Source of the DNA: an uncultured Clostridia bacterium | Lineage (GTDB): Bacteria > Bacillota > Clostridia > RUG12999 | Reading direction: 5' to 3' | NCBI GenBank assembly: GCA_949739095.1 | Contig: CATIYX010000237.1 | Location: forward strand, 1-5,164 | DNA length: 5,164 nucleotides | Part shown: one piece after another, positions 1-5,164 of the stretch | Numbering within the stretch: position 1 is the first letter of the stretch | Layout: the number at the start of each line of letters is the position of its first letter | Notes under the pieces: model-generated | Told to the model about the DNA's origin: nothing | What the model saw: only the letters and a program-made list of their open reading frames with translations | Database searches by the model: none | Program-made: the position numbers and the translations under genes

Positions 1-31
1 GTATCCGCAGGCGCGCTCTTTGTCGTTTCGT

Positions 32-3000
32 CTATTGCAGCCGCTGCATGATTCTTTGGAACACTGCTGCTGTTTGCGCCCTGGTGGCGTTTGCCGCTGG
101 TGCGAAGGTGCCGTCCTCGTTGCCTTGCAAGATACCTTTGTCCGCCGCCCAGACGGCCGCGTCCGCGGCATAATCAGAAATCGCGCCGCTGTCAGTATAA
201 TTCAAATTGCCGTTTGCGTCGGTGTCATAATTTTTGTATTTAGCGTAGCGGTAGAGAATCGCCGCCATTTGTTCGCGCGTGATGTTTTCCTCCGGCGCGA
301 ACGATTCATCGGAAACGCCCGACACAATGCCGTTTTGCCGCGCCCAATATACGGCATTACCGTACCAGCTTTGCGCGTCTACGTCCGCGAAGGGATATCC
401 CAGTATCTCATTTGAAATGTCCGGCTGGTTTTCCAAACGGTAGAGCACGGTCACAAACATTGCCCGTGTCACATCAGCTTCCGGCGCAAATTCCGTCTCG
501 CTCACGCCTGTCATCAGACCGCGGTCATGAACAAATTGCACTGCCGATGTATACCATTCGCCGGCGTAAACATCTGTGAATGGACCGTCGGTTGTTGGTG
601 TGTTATCGGTAGAAGGTGGTGTCACTGGTGTTGGCGCCGGAATGGGAACAGTTGTGATCCCGCCGCTGCCGCCGCCTCCGCGGTTTCCACCGCTGCCTCC
701 GCCACCTCCGACACCGCCACTAGCTATGATGACGGACAGAGTTTGCGGCGCAGAGTCGTTGTGGTTACTGTCGCCAAGAACCCTATAATATACTGTATAG
801 GTCTTTGCGTCTGTTCCGGCTGGAATGCTTGTGGAATAATTCTGTCCGTCCAGAGAATATTGCATGGCACCGTCCGTGGTCTGTCCCGCTGTAATAAGTG
901 TCTGCGTTTTGCCATTGTAAGTAAGCCCTGTTTTGACAGTTGGTGCCGTATAAGAAGGGTCAGCTTTTTCGATTGTCACTGTCACGGTGAGAGACAGTGG
1001 ATTCCCGCTCTGCGATTTTGCTGTTGCCTGCACCAGCAGTGGGTAATCGCCCGTTGCCGCCGTCGCCGGGATTGTCAGAATGTCGCCGCTGACTGTCGCG
1101 CCCAAAGTATCGTTGCCACTCGTGATGGTATAGATAAACGCATTTTGCGGCGCGTCTATGCCCATGGAAGCCAAAAAATCGGACAAATCCTGCATTGCTG
1201 CTGTGCCATAGACGGCGGTAATATATTTATCTGAAATGGTTGTACCACTCTCCGGCAGCGAACGAAGAACGGGTCTGCCGAGAGTTTCATTCATTTTCCA
1301 AACAGTTTCAAAATCCCAGTTCACAAAGGTAGGCTGCTGCGTGAAGGCAGCTTTATCAATTGCTGTTGCCTGTTCAAAATCATCGCTGTCATTGCCGTTT
1401 GCTGCTGCCGCCGTCCCTGTGAGATAGTAACAGGAGCGTATGGAATCTTCATAGCCTTCACCGGCGATCGCACCGGCATAGCTTGCGTCGGCGACTGCGC
1501 CAGTGTTGTAGCAGCGCGAAATGCTGCCGGTGAGAGAACTTTGACCGGCAATTCCGCCGATATAGCTTTCACCGGAGACCGTGCCGGTATTATAGCTGAA
1601 TGAAATACTTCCGACAGCGCGAAGTTCCTGTTGCCGCCCGCCGAAGTTTTCGCCGACAATTCCGCCGACATAGCTTTCACCAGAGACGGCGCCGGTGTTG
1701 TAGCAGCGCGAAATGCTACCGTCATTGCCGCCAACAATTCCGCCGATGCTTTCGCTGCCGCTGACGGACCCGGTATTATAACAATTGATTAAATCTCCGA
1801 ACAGATGATTATATCCAACGAGACCGCCAATCGTAAGCGGATCTCTTGGATAGTCTTCTATTTTACTGCCTACAACGGAGCCGGTGTGAGAGCAGTGATA
1901 AATAATTCCCTGAATATTTTCTCCGCACACGCCGCCAATGCGCTGAATTCCGCTAACTGTACCGGTGTGGGAGCAGTTGGTTACTATGCCGTAATTTCTT
2001 GCAGTAATGCCGCCGGTTACAATTTCACCGGAGAGAGAACCGGTATAGTGACAGTTGATGAGGGCGCCGTTGTTTCTTGCACACACGCCGCCAATATTCC
2101 AGGTACCGGCAACAGAGCCATGGAGATTCAGATTTTGAATGGCGGTGGTGTTTACCGCAAACAACCCTAAATCGTCACTGGTGTATAGGCGGTCAGCGAA
2201 CAGTCCTGTTATGCTGTGCCCGTTGCCGTCAAAGTTACCCAAAAATAAGGCGTCCCACGCACCGATGGGTATCCAGGGGTTTTCTGCGCTGCCGCCGAGA
2301 TCAATATCCGCTGTGAGCATGACAGTAACGCCGCGGTATGCTTCGCCAGCATTCACGCTGTCGCGAAACGCTTCTAAATCAGCAGTTGTGGAAATTTGGT
2401 AAACCGTCTCCGGAATGCTGCGTAATTGCGGTCTGCCGAGTTGCACATTCATTTCCCAAATGCTGCTGAAATCCCAATCGGTAAAAGTGGATTGCATGGC
2501 AAATGCCGCTGCGTCCAGTGCGGTACTGCCGTCTGCGATCTCGTTTATCTTTATGCCGTTTAATATGACGGCGTCAGAAAGATAATAGCAGTCTGGCGCA
2601 CCTCCGGCAAAACCTGAACTTACCCCGCTAACGTTGCTGATACCGGTCACGGTACCAAGATTATAACAATTGCGTGCGGAGCCGGAGGTCACGCCGTTAA
2701 TGCGTTCGTTGCCGGTGACTGCGCCGACGTGATAGCAGTTGTCAACCGTTCCGTCGCCTGTACCGATTACACCGCCGATATCGTCCTTTGTTCCGCTGAC
2801 TGCGCCAATATTGTAACAGCGGGAAACGCTGCCCTGATTATAGCCGACAACGCCGCCGGAAGAGCTAATGCAGAGAACAGCGCCGTTGTGGAAGCAATCT
2901 GTGACGGTGCCTTCATTTTGTCCTGCCACGCCCCCAATATACTCAATGCCATTCACGCTGCCGACATGGGAGCAACGTTCCACTATGTTGTTATTCCAGC

Positions 3001-3691
3001 CAACCACACCGCCAGCCGCATGGGCATCGCCGTCGCCAATGCGGCCGTTGCTATGGCAGTCGGTCACAATGCCATTGTTTTGTCCGACAATACCGCCAAC
3101 ATAATTGAGACCACAGATATAGTTGAAATAGTAGGAGGTAAGCTGGCAGTTTGCTACAGTTCCCGTATTGAAACCGACAATACCACCCAACCATGTACCA
3201 TCGCTTATGGTTCCTGTATAACAGCAATTTTTTATGGTACCCTCATTTTTCCCTGCGATACCGCCACTCATACTGACATTTTGCATAATGCCGGTCACAG
3301 CGAGATCTTGAATCGTTCCGGCGTTGCATCCAAACAACCCTGAGCAATCGTCGAAACGCTCTAACAGACTGCAATACAATCCTGTAATTTTGTGCCCGCT
3401 GCCATCAAAGATACCGGCAAATTTGTTGTCCGATGTGCCAATTGGCGCCCAAGCCTTTCCTCTGATGACCGTTTCAGAGTCTTTGTCAACGCCGCCGAGG
3501 TCAATATCCGCCGCAAGCGTGACAGTAGCGCCGCTGTAGTCGTTTCCGACGTTCACACTGTCACGAAACGCTTCCAGTTCGGCAAGTGTGGAGATGGTCA
3601 AATCCTCTGCTGCACCGACCGGAAGAGCTGTTGGCAGAGTTGAGAGAATCAGGACGACGGCTGTGATGAAACCGAGTGTTCTCCTTTTCAT
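32..3691 (-). CDS. Secreted GLUG-repeat surface protein with C-terminal SLH anchor
   Basis: A 1219-residue exported protein, probably held on the cell wall by SLH domains binding secondary cell-wall polymer. Residues 1-27 form a signal peptide (MKRR, hydrophobic stretch, probable cleavage after VGA). Residues 31-428 and 433-813 are two related modules. Each opens with an AFRDSVN...ADIDLGG head and a PIG...G.FDG.GH.ITGL segment. Each continues with eight or nine GLUG-type repeats (consensus GGIVGxNxGxVxxCYNxGxVSG) and closes with WDF...W.MN..LGRP.LRS.PE. Residues 818-907 look like a bacterial Ig-like domain. Residues 912-990 carry the GLTYNGK...QYSLDG...YTVYYRV.GD.NH.D pattern common in gut surface proteins. 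Residues 991-1035 are a Gly-rich then Pro/Thr-rich linker, and 1036-1219 hold three SLH domains. The start at 3691 is preferred over an in-frame ATG 17 codons upstream because it has AGGGGG seven bases before it and directly begins the signal peptide. Ligand or function beyond surface display is unknown; adhesion is a guess. Confidence 0.93.
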   Translation of the reverse strand: MKRRTLGFITAVVLILSTLPTALPVGAAEDLTISTLAELEAFRDSVNVGNDYSGATVTLAADIDLGGVDKDSETVIRGKAWAPIGTSDNKFAGIFDGSGHKITGLYCSLLERFDDCSGLFGCNAGTIQDLAVTGIMQNVSMSGGIAGKNEGTIKNCCYTGTISDGTWLGGIVGFNTGTVANCQLTSYYFNYICGLNYVGGIVGQNNGIVTDCHSNGRIGDGDAHAAGGVVGWNNNIVERCSHVGSVNGIEYIGGVAGQNEGTVTDCFHNGAVLCISSSGGVVGYNQGSVSRCYNIGAVSGTKDDIGGVIGTGDGTVDNCYHVGAVTGNERINGVTSGSARNCYNLGTVTGISNVSGVSSGFAGGAPDCYYLSDAVILNGIKINEIADGSTALDAAAFAMQSTFTDWDFSSIWEMNVQLGRPQLRSIPETVYQISTTADLEAFRDSVNAGEAYRGVTVMLTADIDLGGSAENPWIPIGAWDALFLGNFDGNGHSITGLFADRLYTSDDLGLFAVNTTAIQNLNLHGSVAGTWNIGGVCARNNGALINCHYTGSLSGEIVTGGITARNYGIVTNCSHTGTVSGIQRIGGVCGENIQGIIYHCSHTGSVVGSKIEDYPRDPLTIGGLVGYNHLFGDLINCYNTGSVSGSESIGGIVGGNDGSISRCYNTGAVSGESYVGGIVGENFGGRQQELRAVGSISFSYNTGTVSGESYIGGIAGQSSLTGSISRCYNTGAVADASYAGAIAGEGYEDSIRSCYYLTGTAAAANGNDSDDFEQATAIDKAAFTQQPTFVNWDFETVWKMNETLGRPVLRSLPESGTTISDKYITAVYGTAAMQDLSDFLASMGIDAPQNAFIYTITSGNDTLGATVSGDILTIPATAATGDYPLLVQATAKSQSGNPLSLTVTVTIEKADPSYTAPTVKTGLTYNGKTQTLITAGQTTDGAMQYSLDGQNYSTSIPAGTDAKTYTVYYRVLGDSNHNDSAPQTLSVIIASGGVGGGGGSGGNRGGGGSGGITTVPIPAPTPVTPPSTDNTPTTDGPFTDVYAGEWYTSAVQFVHDRGLMTGVSETEFAPEADVTRAMFVTVLYRLENQPDISNEILGYPFADVDAQSWYGNAVYWARQNGIVSGVSDESFAPEENITREQMAAILYRYAKYKNYDTDANGNLNYTDSGAISDYAADAAVWAADKGILQGNEDGTFAPAANATRAQTAAVFQRIMQRLQ
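35..586 (-). other. Three SLH domains (residues 1036-1219)
   Basis: SLH1 spans about 1036-1090, SLH2 1098-1156 and SLH3 1164-1219. Each has the F.DV/YTDSG...A..WA...G...G...FAP...TR pattern. SLH triplets bind pyruvylated secondary cell-wall polymers through an ITRAE-type motif. Here the three versions read VTRAM (Arg1076), ITREQ (Arg1139) and ATRAQ (Arg1204). The key arginine is kept in all three and the glutamate varies. SLH3 ends five residues after its last helix core, so the anchor is the extreme C-terminus. Confidence 0.93.
587..721 (-). repeat. Low-complexity Gly-rich and Pro/Thr-rich linker (residues 991-1035)
   Basis: The strand is almost purely Gly/Ser for about 20 residues (SGGVGGGGGSGGNRGGGG), then becomes rich in Pro and Thr (PIPAPTPVTPPST). 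This flexible spacer separates the Ig-like domains from the three SLH anchor domains and probably spans the wall. The GGN-rich coding DNA makes it a likely site of length variation between strains. Confidence 0.85.
1253..2395 (-). repeat. GLUG module 2 (residues 433-813)
   Basis: Second paralogous module. Its AFRDSVN head lies exactly 400 residues after the same motif in module 1. Eight GLUG-like repeats start near residues 533, 559, 585, 621, 649, 675, 711 and 739. Several are nearly identical to each other (GGIVG...CYNTGAVSGESY). Two carry insertions: IEDYPRDPLT around 611-620 and GGRQQELRAV around 684-693. The module has nine cysteines and ends WDFETVWKMN...GRPVLRS. Confidence 0.8.
2408..3601 (-). 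repeat. GLUG module 1 (residues 31-428)
   Basis: First of two paralogous modules in the surface protein. The head occupies residues 33-130. It is followed by nine GLUG-like repeats starting near residues 142, 168, 198, 226, 252, 278, 305, 331 and 354, with a basic period of about 26 residues. The last two are degenerate (INGVTSGSARNCYNLG and VSGVSSGFAGG). It closes with the WDFSSIWEMN...GRPQLRS signature. It has fifteen cysteines, most at the conserved xC position of each repeat. GLUG repeats in known surface proteins are thought to form an elongated beta fold. Confidence 0.8.
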
Positions 3692-3698
3692 AGAAATA

Positions 3699-3704
3699 CC
3701 CCCT
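3699..3704 (-). promoter_or_regulatory. Ribosome binding site deciding the surface-protein start
   Basis: On the minus strand AGGGGG sits seven bases before the ATG at 3691. The alternative in-frame ATG at 3742 has no comparable site and would place 17 mostly non-signal residues ahead of the MKRR signal peptide. Confidence 0.8.
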
Positions 3705-4013
3705 AAAAAGTATATGCTAGAGATTGCCCAGCGCTTTTGCATAGCAGAAAAACCGCATGAGATTCGTTTCCACTATGCTGTATAAATGCAGTTTTCTATT
3801 ACCTGTTAAATTGTCCTTGTGAATAAGACGGAATAAATATGAGACTACATTTATAGATATTTATAATTTATCATATTCTATTCGATTTGTAAATAGTAAA
3901 TAGCAAACAGTTACAATAAAAAACATTTTTATCTATAATTTATATATAGTAGGTGCTTCAAATTAGAAAATACGCTATTTTTTGCAAGGATTTATTATGA
4001 TTCGGGGGTTTTC
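3705..4013. other. AT-rich divergent intergenic region without a gene
   Basis: Together with the promoter and leader described separately, this makes a stretch of about 525 bases between two divergent genes. Positions 3830-3985 are very AT-rich. They contain two copies of TATAATTTAT (3862-3871 and 3934-3943) and a tandem TAAATAG near 3890-3904. They also contain a small hairpin AAAATA-cgc-TATTTT followed by further T residues (3967-3983). The second TATAAT (3934-3939) has only a poor -35 (TTACAA) 17 bases upstream, so it is at best a secondary promoter. I see no coding sequence, RNA gene or recognised riboswitch. Confidence 0.6.
3779..3809 (-). promoter_or_regulatory. Tentative promoter of the surface-protein gene
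   Basis: Read on the minus strand, TTAACA (3809-3804; five of six to the -35 consensus) is followed after 17-19 bases by TTTATACA, a weak -10 box. The predicted start of transcription would lie near 3772, leaving a leader of about 80 bases. Other AT-rich stretches up to 3945 could serve as well, so this is only the best of several weak candidates. Confidence 0.3.
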
Positions 4014-4042
4014 TTGCATTTTCGCGCGAACTATGCTATAAT
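4014..4042 (+). promoter_or_regulatory. Sigma-A-type promoter of mscL
   Basis: TTGCAT (4014-4019) and a perfect TATAAT (4037-4042) are separated by exactly 17 bases. A TG one base before the -10 (TGCTATAAT) makes it an extended -10 promoter. Transcription should begin near 4049, giving a leader of about 165 bases. The -35 box overlaps the right arm of a TGCAAG/CTTGCA inverted repeat (3983-3988 and 4013-4018). Confidence 0.85.
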
Positions 4043-4063
4043 AGCCGAAAAGTGGCTATTATA
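4037..4063. promoter_or_regulatory. Perfect 10-bp inverted repeat over the mscL -10 box; candidate operator
   Basis: TATAATAGCC (4037-4046) is matched exactly by GGCTATTATA (4054-4063) around a 7-base centre GAAAAGT. The left arm begins with the -10 box and the predicted transcription start lies in the centre. Only the right half would then be transcribed, so the symmetry makes more sense as a protein-binding site on DNA than as an RNA hairpin. The mirror TATAAT on the other strand has no visible -35 partner, so a bidirectional promoter is less likely. The binding protein is unknown. Confidence 0.5.
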
Positions 4064-4200
4064 AATCGACAGAGTCTCCGTCTCGCTACGTATAAAACGC
4101 GGCAACCGGCGGCGATACACAGAAGGTTATACCAGACGACAGCAGGCGAAAGACATATAAAAAGAGAGAAGTAGACCCAAAAGGGCAATTCGCGAAAGAA
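4064..4200 (+). other. Long mscL leader, no recognised element
   Basis: About 165 untranslated bases separate the predicted mscL transcription start from its ATG, which is long for a single channel gene. The segment is purine-rich toward the gene. I looked for conserved cores of the SAM-I, c-di-GMP, c-di-AMP (ydaO) and THF riboswitches and found no convincing match. A GGCAACC resembles a piece of SAM-I but the rest is absent. Confidence 0.4.
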
Positions 4201-4209
4201 AAGGGGCGG
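4201..4209 (+). promoter_or_regulatory. mscL ribosome binding site with a nested start-stop
   Basis: AAGGGGCGG precedes the mscL ATG at 4217. An earlier ATG at 4212 lies in another frame and reads ATG ATA TGA. Its stop overlaps the mscL start as ATGA, so ribosomes could initiate at either position. The 4217 start is chosen because the resulting N-terminus lines up with MscL residue for residue. Confidence 0.7.
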
Positions 4210-4216
4210 AAATGAT

Positions 4217-4681
4217 ATGAAGTTTTTTTCGGAGTTTAAAACGTTTATCGCGCGGGGAAACGTGATGGATATGGCAGTCGGCGTAGTTGTAGGCGGTGCA
4301 TTCAAGAGCATTATTGACTCGCTTGTTGCGGACATTATCATGCCTGCTGTGAGTTTGCTGACAGGAAAAATCAATATTGCGGATTTGGCAGTGCAGATTC
4401 CCAATCCGCTGGACATAGATAAGGTGTTAATTAGCTTAAATTATGGGAATTTTTTGCAACAAATCGTGAATTTCTTAATTATTGCATTTACCATTTTTGT
4501 TGCGGTCAAATGTGTGAATGTCATGCATGATAAAATGCGCCGCAAAGCAGAGGTGCAGGTCGTAGAAGAGACACCCGCGCCAACATCAGAGGAGTTGTTG
4601 GCAGAAATCCGCGATATTTTAAAAAACGAAAAAGGCGAAACCGAGATTTCCCGGCGGCAGACGGAGGAGTCGTTCGACTGA
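4217..4681 (+). CDS. mscL: Large-conductance mechanosensitive channel MscL
   Basis: A 154-residue homopentameric inner-membrane channel that opens under membrane tension to release solutes during osmotic downshock. The amphipathic N-terminal helix (FSEFKTFIARGNVMDMAVG) aligns without gaps to E. coli MscL (FREFAMRGNVVDLAVG, from memory), keeping Arg13-Gly14-Asn15, Asp18, Gly22 and gate residue Val23. The other gate residue, Leu19 in E. coli, is Met here. TM1 is about residues 16-48 with the SLVADIIMP signature. The extracellular loop is about 49-77 and TM2 about 78-103 (NFLIIAFTIFVAVK), followed by the basic HDKMRRK cluster. The C-terminal bundle helix SEELLAEIRDILK (124-136) is conserved. A charged 18-residue tail follows, making the protein somewhat longer than the usual 130-150. 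It has its own promoter and is probably transcribed alone or with the small downstream ORF. Confidence 0.97.
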   Translation: MKFFSEFKTFIARGNVMDMAVGVVVGGAFKSIIDSLVADIIMPAVSLLTGKINIADLAVQIPNPLDIDKVLISLNYGNFLQQIVNFLIIAFTIFVAVKCVNVMHDKMRRKAEVQVVEETPAPTSEELLAEIRDILKNEKGETEISRRQTEESFD

Positions 4682-4705
4682 TGAAATAATAGAGAAGGTC
4701 CCGGC

Positions 4706-4810
4706 ATGATAACGGTACAAGTCTCCGGCGCACAAAATGTGAGCGAAACATTTTCTTTTCATACTGCGCCGGACGTAAGATACCGTTCAAAAAAGAGCGG
4801 CAGGGTATAA
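4706..4810 (+). CDS. Candidate 34-residue small protein behind mscL
   Basis: An ORF beginning MITVQVSGAQNVSETF and ending in a basic tail (RYRSKKSGRV). It starts 24 bases after the mscL stop. AGAAGG (4693-4698) lies seven bases before its ATG, a good ribosome binding site, and it would be cotranscribed with mscL. No family is recognised and there is no membrane segment or signal peptide. The ORF lies almost wholly within nested inverted repeats (4711-4787), so the ATG and ribosome site may be fortuitous. It could equally be a leader-type peptide, a decayed gene start or noncoding structured RNA. Confidence 0.3.
   Translation: MITVQVSGAQNVSETFSFHTAPDVRYRSKKSGRV
4711..4787 (+). repeat. Nested inverted repeats behind mscL
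   Basis: Three perfect stems are nested around one centre. AACGGTA (4711-4717) pairs with TACCGTT (4781-4787). CCGGCGCA (4725-4732) pairs with TGCGCCGG (4765-4772). AAAATGT (4734-4740) pairs with ACATTTT (4748-4754) around GAGCGAA. No T-run follows directly, so this is not a standard terminator. No target-site duplication is visible, so a miniature transposon is not supported. Confidence 0.6.
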
Positions 4811-4812
4811 GA

Positions 4813-4854
4813 ATACTAATTAGGACTTACGTCCTGCCGGTTGGTAATTAGTAT
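4813..4854. repeat. 10-bp inverted repeat with an inner hairpin
   Basis: ATACTAATTA (4813-4822) is perfectly complementary to TAATTAGTAT (4845-4854). The enclosed 22 bases contain a second small palindrome, GGAC-TTAC-GTCC (4823-4834). The segment lies between mscL and the strong terminator. It could be part of the mscL transcript 3' end or a DNA-level site. Confidence 0.6.
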
Positions 4855-4867
4855 ATTATTTAATGGG

Positions 4868-4908
4868 ACAAACAAGGGGCGCTGCAAAATGCAGCGCCCC
4901 TTGTTTGT
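4868..4908. terminator. Strong bidirectional terminator
   Basis: A perfect 19-bp stem has arms 4868-4886 and 4890-4908 around an AAA loop. The core is GGGGCGCTGCA/TGCAGCGCCCC, flanked by ACAAACAA/TTGTTTGT. On the plus strand the stem base runs into T-rich sequence, ending mscL transcription. On the minus strand the stem is followed by an AT-rich run (ATTAAATAATATA), suited to ending the convergent regulator gene. Confidence 0.88.
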
Positions 4909-4938
4909 TTCGCACCGGATGTTACAACATCAAGTACC

Positions 4939-5164
4939 TTATTTTTCATCATGAGACAAGATAAACGTTTTCAGAATATCTTCCAGATAATTCAGTTTAT
5001 CCTGTGGGCAACGGGAAATCATCCCTGTAATCCGTTTATAGGATCTGGTTGATGCATTTTGGTCTTCGCCAAACAGAATGTAGTCGGTTGAAAGTTTCAG
5101 TGTGTCCGAAACGAGCAGAAGTGTTTCAATAGACATTCCTTTATACCCGAGTTCAATGTCGCCA
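4939..5164 (-). CDS. XRE/Cro-CI-family regulator, C-terminal part (N-terminus outside window)
   Basis: 74 residues are visible, reading from the right edge GDIELGYKGMSIETLLLVSD and onward to TDYILFGED, then a C-terminal helix (CPQDKLNYLEDILKTFILSH) and TAA. The pattern E.G.KGMS.ETLL..SD.L..STDYILFG is the last third of a helix-turn-helix XRE domain: the end of helix 3 plus helices 4 and 5. The CPxDKLNYLEDI tail is typical of small clostridial XRE proteins of about 105-115 residues and may assist dimerisation. An internal ATG at 5136 is inside the domain and is not the real start; the reading frame stays open to position 5164. The target is unknown, and it converges on mscL across the shared terminator. 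Confidence 0.85.
   Translation of the reverse strand, partial: GDIELGYKGMSIETLLLVSDTLKLSTDYILFGEDQNASTRSYKRITGMISRCPQDKLNYLEDILKTFILSHDEK

Noticed and set aside
527..1234. 235-codon plus-strand ORF opposite the surface-protein gene
   Set aside because: It is antisense to the Ig-like and linker region, rich in Cys, Arg and Trp, and has no domain. It exists because of the codon bias of the real gene.
1321..1737. 138-codon minus-strand ORF in another frame of the surface gene
   Set aside because: It is an out-of-frame shadow of repetitive DNA; its repeats (SPVKA) simply follow the GLUG period.
2729..3343. 204-codon plus-strand ORF
   Set aside because: Its periodic Ala/Asn/Ile composition is the mirror of the GLUG repeats on the other strand, with no ribosome site or family match.
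1253..3601. CRISPR-like array
   Set aside because: The periodic DNA is a coding GLUG repeat array with period about 78 bases, diverged units and an open reading frame throughout.
3772..4037. Shared ACTATGCT motif (3772-3779 and 4030-4037) as a common regulator site
   Set aside because: It is only eight bases, part of the -10 region in one case, and is not repeated symmetrically; chance is an adequate explanation.
4064..4200. Riboswitch in the mscL leader
   Set aside because: No conserved core or strong stem set was found; one GGCAACC is not sufficient for SAM-I.
4036..4416. 126-codon minus-strand ORF across the mscL start
   Set aside because: It is antisense to a certain gene and its promoter, with no ribosome site and no recognisable domain.
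4711..4787. Miniature inverted-repeat transposon
   Set aside because: The arms are short and interrupted, the flanks show no target-site duplication, and only one copy is present in the window.
4521..4790. 89-codon minus-strand ORF across the mscL 3' end
   Set aside because: It overlaps conserved mscL coding sequence in antisense and resembles no family.

Overview
The window looks like a chromosomal piece of a Gram-positive Bacillota, most likely a gut-type clostridium (Oscillospiraceae/Ruminococcaceae-like). The evidence is a large secreted protein with three C-terminal S-layer homology (SLH) domains, strong AGGGGG-type ribosome binding sites, near-consensus sigma-A promoter elements and a clostridial-style small XRE regulator. 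This placement is inferred from gene content and style; no taxonomic marker gene is present.

Layout: (1) Positions 32-3691, minus strand, hold one large gene for a 1219-residue cell-surface protein. In order it has a signal peptide, two paralogous ~400-residue modules made of GLUG-type repeats, two Ig-like beta domains, a Gly-rich then Pro/Thr-rich linker and three SLH domains. (2) Positions 3692-4216 are a divergent intergenic region. It is very AT-rich in the middle and contains a convincing promoter for the rightward gene, whose -10 box lies inside a perfect 10-bp inverted repeat. (3) Positions 4217-4681, plus strand, encode MscL, the large-conductance mechanosensitive channel. (4) Positions 4682-4867 are a short but highly structured stretch with nested and competing inverted repeats and a possible 34-codon ORF with a good ribosome binding site. 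(5) Positions 4868-4908 form a 19-bp perfect hairpin that probably terminates transcription in both directions. (6) Positions 4939-5164, minus strand, hold the C-terminal part of an XRE/Cro-CI-type regulator whose N-terminus lies beyond the right edge.

The genes do not form an obvious pathway. The two complete genes are divergently transcribed and both act at the cell envelope (surface protein, osmotic safety valve), but nothing in the sequence proves joint regulation. Most of the window is ordinary. What deserves a second look is the palindrome over the mscL promoter, the structured region with a candidate small ORF behind mscL, and the duplicated, cysteine-dense GLUG repeat array. I see no defence system, mobile element, CRISPR array, tRNA or rRNA.
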